A stretch of 28,491 nt of DNA from an uncultured Desulfobacterales bacterium (GTDB lineage: Bacteria; Desulfobacterota; Desulfobacteria; Desulfobacterales; JAFDCJ01). The stretch covers positions 1 through 28,491 of the forward strand of contig CALZJV010000105.1 in NCBI GenBank assembly GCA_945787595.1, given 5' to 3'. The notes beneath the pieces are model-generated. The model saw only the letters and a list, made by a program, of their open reading frames with translations, made no database searches and was not told the DNA's origin. Numbering within the stretch: position 1 is the stretch's first letter; every line of letters begins with the position of its first letter. Shown piece by piece: positions 25,826-28,491 of this stretch. The translations under genes and the position numbers were made by a program.

Positions 25826-26761
25826 TTACTTCCGGGGGTGTGCCCTGTCGTATGTATCCATCAAACGGTCAATGCTCACATGGGTGTATTTTTGAGTGGT
25901 GGATAGGCTTTTGTGTCCTAAAAGCTCCTGGACGACTCTCAAATCTGCACCTGCATCCAGCATATGGGTGGCAAACGTATGACGCAGAGTGTGCGGGGAT
26001 ACGGGTGTCAGAAGGCCACATGTTTTGAGTAATTTTTCTAAAATACGGGCAACGGATCGGGTGCTCAGTCGCCCCCTGTTCTTATTTAAAAATAGCGGTG
26101 CGTTATGATCCGCGGAAATGCCCCATTCCTTATTTAATAGTTGTCGGTAAACCTGAATGGCATCCAGCGCCTTTTGACCGATGGGTACGATTCTTTCCTT
26201 GCTGCCTTTTCCAAGAACCCTTATGGTTTCGCCTTTTATATCCACATCAATGGTATTCATTCCGACGAGTTCCGACACCCGTATGCCGCAGGAGTAGAGG
26301 ATTTCAAAAATGGCCCGGTTTCTGACATCCAGAATATTATTGGTTTGGATCGAGTCTAGCAGCCGAAACATTTCATCAACGGGAAGATAAGCCGGAATGG
26401 TTTTATCCTGTTTAGGCGTGAGAATCGAATCCGATGGATTGTCTTCGGTGATTCCCCGTTTGACGAGGAATTTAAAAAAAGAGCGCACTGCCGAGAGTTT
26501 GCGTGCGATGGTCGATTTTTTATTTCTTTTGTGCAAATAACCCAGGTAACCTCTGATGTGAATAACAGCCACATCATCGATACCAACCAATGCTCTGCCT
26601 GGCAGACGTTTGTTTCCGGCAAAACGGTTCTCAGCTAGATAAGATACAAATTCCTCCAAATCTTTACGATAACCGCGGCAAGTATTCTCTGCATACCCTT
26701 TTTCAGTCTCAAGCGATTCTATAAAGGAGCGAATCAAATTTTTGATCGGCGTCCTTGTCAT
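25826..26761 (-). CDS. xerC: Tyrosine recombinase XerC
   Basis: XerC with XerD resolves chromosome dimers at dif. From the ATG at 26761, nine bases after GAGGA, it has 311 residues; the frame from 26791 has no ribosome site and runs into a repeat. A SAM-like N-terminal domain (about 1-105) is followed by the catalytic domain with R161, K185, H257, R260, H283 and the nucleophile Y292 in KYTHVS. The order xerC-hslV-hslU matches codV-clpQ-clpY of Bacillus, which supports a housekeeping role rather than a phage integrase. XerD cannot be excluded from motifs alone. Confidence 0.92.
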   Translation of the reverse strand: MTRTPIKNLIRSFIESLETEKGYAENTCRGYRKDLEEFVSYLAENRFAGNKRLPGRALVGIDDVAVIHIRGYLGYLHKRNKKSTIARKLSAVRSFFKFLVKRGITEDNPSDSILTPKQDKTIPAYLPVDEMFRLLDSIQTNNILDVRNRAIFEILYSCGIRVSELVGMNTIDVDIKGETIRVLGKGSKERIVPIGQKALDAIQVYRQLLNKEWGISADHNAPLFLNKNRGRLSTRSVARILEKLLKTCGLLTPVSPHTLRHTFATHMLDAGADLRVVQELLGHKSLSTTQKYTHVSIDRLMDTYDRAHPRK

Positions 26762-26775
26762 CGGATATGGTCCTC

Positions 26776-26807
26776 TTAAAATCGATAGCATTCCACAAAT
26801 ACTTAAT
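26776..26807. repeat. Dispersed repeat, copy 2 (ATCGATAGCATTCC type)
   Basis: Direct copy of the 18976-19007 segment, sharing a 16-base identical core. It lies immediately upstream of xerC and touches its ribosome site, so its insertion or its complement could affect xerC expression. Confidence 0.6.
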
Positions 26808-26904
26808 ATTCAGTCATTGGAAGATGGTGAACGTATCCCGACACACTTTTTTGCCACTAAATGCACATAATTTATTACGAATGCCTTAGCAAATATCCGG
26901 CCGT

Positions 26905-27234
26905 TTAGGCAGTCGCTCTTCGCGATTTTTTCTTCAACTTGGAGATGCGCCGTTTGTATATCGTTGCCATCTTCTTATCTTTAGCCTCGATTGCAGCCTG
27001 GCGTTGTGCCTTAATCGCCTTGATCTTTTTCTTGATTCCGCCAAGTGAAACATCCTTTTTTTTGACCGGCTCATCCATTATTCCTTTGGATTTTTTGATG
27101 GCGGCAATCAATTCTTCTTTTCTCATCCCATGCACACCGACGATTTCAGGGATATCCTTGGCCATCCCCCGCAGGTCTGTAACTGTCATCTTCTCCAGAG
27201 GTTTTTCCTTGGTTTCACTCTTTTCAGCGCTCAT
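26905..27234 (-). CDS. Small basic protein with a Rho_N/SAP-like domain
   Basis: The 109 residues start with a Rho-termination-factor N-terminal-like module at about 14-52 (MTVTDLRGMAKDIPEIVGV then MRKEELIAAIKKSKG), a SAP-like helical fold that binds nucleic acid. The C-terminal half is very basic and helical (KKKIKAIKAQRQAAIEAKDK, ending KLKKKSRR). It probably binds DNA or RNA, but its target is unknown. AAGGAG lies 11 bases before the ATG. It has its own predicted promoter and a leader hairpin, and precedes xerC by about 140 bases. Confidence 0.82.
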   Translation of the reverse strand: MSAEKSETKEKPLEKMTVTDLRGMAKDIPEIVGVHGMRKEELIAAIKKSKGIMDEPVKKKDVSLGGIKKKIKAIKAQRQAAIEAKDKKMATIYKRRISKLKKKSRRATA

Positions 27235-27277
27235 TTCCTGTTAGTTCTCCTTTTCTCGCTCTTAAATTTAAAGCACA

Positions 27278-27301
27278 GGCGGAGGCTGTAAAGCCCCCGC
27301 C
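27278..27301 (-). promoter_or_regulatory. GC-rich leader hairpin before the Rho_N gene
   Basis: The arms 27278-27287 and 27292-27301 pair over ten positions with one mismatch and a four-base loop. No T-run follows directly on either strand, so it is not a standard terminator. It lies between the predicted promoter and the start codon. Confidence 0.45.
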
Positions 27302-27382
27302 TCCCGATTCAAGCTCTTAGCGGCCTGATAAAGATAAAATTTGTCAATGATTGGAAAAGAGAAAAATATTTAAAAACTTAAT

Positions 27383-27411
27383 TTATTAACTATTTGACAT
27401 AATCATGTCAA
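27383..27411 (-). promoter_or_regulatory. Predicted promoter with an embedded palindrome
   Basis: On the minus strand TTGACA (27411-27406) and TAATAA (27388-27383) are 17 bases apart. The -35 box is half of a perfect palindrome, TTGACAT-AATC-ATGTCAA at 27394-27411, which could be an operator. It would drive the Rho_N gene with a leader of about 140 bases. Confidence 0.5.
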
Positions 27412-27440
27412 TACCTAAAAAGACCACCCTCAAAACCATG

Positions 27441-28208
27441 TTATTTTTTTTCATCTCCCTTATCAGCTTGACGCATGAATGGCGTGAAAAGTTCAATGGG
27501 GATCGGGAAAATGGTGGTTGAGTTGCTTTCCGTCGCCATTTCGTTCATGGTTTGCAGGTATCTGAGCTGCAGCGCCGTGGGATGTTTTTCGATAATCACA
27601 GATGCCTCCGCCAGCTTGTTAGCAGCCTGAAATTCACCTTCGGCATTGATTACCTTGGCGCGCCGCTCTCTCTCTGCTTCTGCCTGTCTGGCCATGGCCC
27701 GCTGCATCTCTTGGGGCAGATCTATGTGTTTGAGTTCAACGGTTGCCACCTTAATACCCCATGGGTCCGTATGGGTATCTAGAATTTCCTGCAGTTCCGA
27801 GTTGATTTTTTCCCGCTCCGATAATAGCTCATCAAGTTCGGCCTGGCCACATACACTTCTTAAAGTTGTCTGCGCCAACTGGGACATGGCATAGGTATAG
27901 TTTTCCACCTCGATGATGGCTTTGGTGGGGTCGATAACCCGAAAATAAATGACGGCATTTACCTTGACGGATACGTTATCCCGGGTGATGACGTCCTGGG
28001 GATCGACATCCATCGCAACCAGGCGCAGGCTGACCTTCACTATTTTATCGATAACCGGTATTAAGATGATGAGCCCAGGTCCTTTGGCCTTGATCACGCG
28101 TCCGAGTCTGAAAATTACGCCACGTTCGTATTCATTTAATATGCGTATGGCTGCAGACAGGAAAAAGATGACAAGAACAAGTATGGCAACCGGAGTAATC
28201 AAGCTCAT
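27441..28208 (-). CDS. Slipin (stomatin/prohibitin SPFH-family membrane protein)
   Basis: Slipins are membrane-anchored SPFH proteins that form large oligomers and are thought to organise membrane microdomains. The ATG at 28208 follows AAGGGGG and gives 255 residues; an upstream start at 28229 adds seven. One membrane helix (about 4-22) is followed by the SPFH domain, with the family phrases [12 protein letters not shown] at 27-38, [32 protein letters not shown], and [18 protein letters not shown], and then the charged helix [19 protein letters not shown]. An NfeD-like gene ends about 180 bases upstream, the usual slipin partner. Confidence 0.94.
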   Translation of the reverse strand: MSLITPVAILVLVIFFLSAAIRILNEYERGVIFRLGRVIKAKGPGLIILIPVIDKIVKVSLRLVAMDVDPQDVITRDNVSVKVNAVIYFRVIDPTKAIIEVENYTYAMSQLAQTTLRSVCGQAELDELLSEREKINSELQEILDTHTDPWGIKVATVELKHIDLPQEMQRAMARQAEAERERRAKVINAEGEFQAANKLAEASVIIEKHPTALQLRYLQTMNEMATESNSTTIFPIPIELFTPFMRQADKGDEKK

Positions 28209-28386
28209 ATTATCCCCCTTTTGTGGCAAATTGTTTGTTTTCCAATGAAAGCGCTATTATTTTGCCATTAGCGTTTTTTTGCAAGGAATTAATTTCAATA
28301 TAATTAGCACATTGGAAATTTGGTTGATGAACCAGGTCTGTCTCCCGGATTTCCGTGTACCCCGAGATAGGAATATCTGCCTGATT

Positions 28387-28491
28387 TCAGCCAGCAGCAT
28401 CTTGATCTACAGACTCAACTTCCAGGATCAGATTGACTACCTGTACTATCCGCACTTTGGCATCTTTGTCAATCGGGTCTTTGGCCCTCGC
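28387..28491 (-). CDS. C-terminal end of an NfeD-like protein, 5' part off the window
   Basis: On the minus strand an open frame enters from the right edge and ends with TGA at 28387. Its 34 visible residues include PIDKDAKVRIVQVVNLILEV, which fits the end of the OB-fold domain of NfeD proteins (pattern 'I.kGt.VrVv.veGl.L.V'). NfeD membrane proteins are the standard operon partners of slipins, which is the gene that follows. The rest of the gene lies outside the window, so the membrane part cannot be checked. Confidence 0.7.
   Translation of the reverse strand, partial: ARAKDPIDKDAKVRIVQVVNLILEVESVDQDAAG

Noticed and set aside
28328..28491. Plus-strand open frame to the right edge
   Set aside because: It overlaps the minus-strand NfeD-like end, which matches a family and the slipin context.

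Overview
The window looks like chromosomal DNA from a Desulfobacterota (deltaproteobacterial) genome, probably near the Desulfobacterales. Four things suggest this. The EF-G resembles the spirochaete/planctomycete/deltaproteobacterial type. There is an MglA/MglB pair beside a PilB-like ATPase. The gene order xerC-hslV-hslU-argD-argH-lipoprotein-lysA-dapF-folK is familiar from that group. The intergenic DNA carries many short AT-rich repeats. No database search was possible, so the taxonomy is inference.

Plus strand, 1-3025: the 3' end of a YfcE-type metallophosphoesterase, a PurF-family protein with iron-sulfur ligands, a 500-base gene-free stretch with repeat debris, and a treble-clef/PilZ fusion protein. 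Minus strand, 3097-9076 (read right to left): MglB-like roadblock protein, MglA GTPase, an unrecognised coiled-coil protein, a zinc-ribbon/HAMP membrane protein, a TPR-MshEN-PilB fusion ATPase, then rsmG. The first five look like one transcription unit that could couple a polarity switch to a type IV pilus motor. This is the most interesting block of the window. Minus strand, 9345-11202: an acetyl-CoA hydrolase/transferase gene whose GNAT tail has been cut off by what looks like a small deletion.

Plus strand, 11614-15991: an Smr-domain protein, a repeat-rich gap, a strong promoter with a hairpin-bearing leader, EF-G, and a RecA/KaiC-like ATPase. A perfect 19-bp terminator (16192-16235) separates this from the minus-strand block.

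Minus strand, 16245-28491 (read right to left): the end of an NfeD-like gene, a slipin, a Rho_N-domain basic protein, xerC, hslV, hslU, argD (broken), argH, an LptM-like lipoprotein with a fibronectin-like domain, lysA, dapF, folK, a small membrane-anchored cysteine protein, pgsA (apparently with an AUU start), and tRNA-Gly and tRNA-Cys with their own promoter and terminator. This block joins chromosome dimer resolution, ATP-dependent proteolysis, arginine and lysine/diaminopimelate synthesis, folate synthesis and phospholipid synthesis. Two genes, argD and the CoA-transferase/GNAT gene, have lost short internal segments with loss of frame. This suggests either real decay or assembly damage, and should be settled first by reads.
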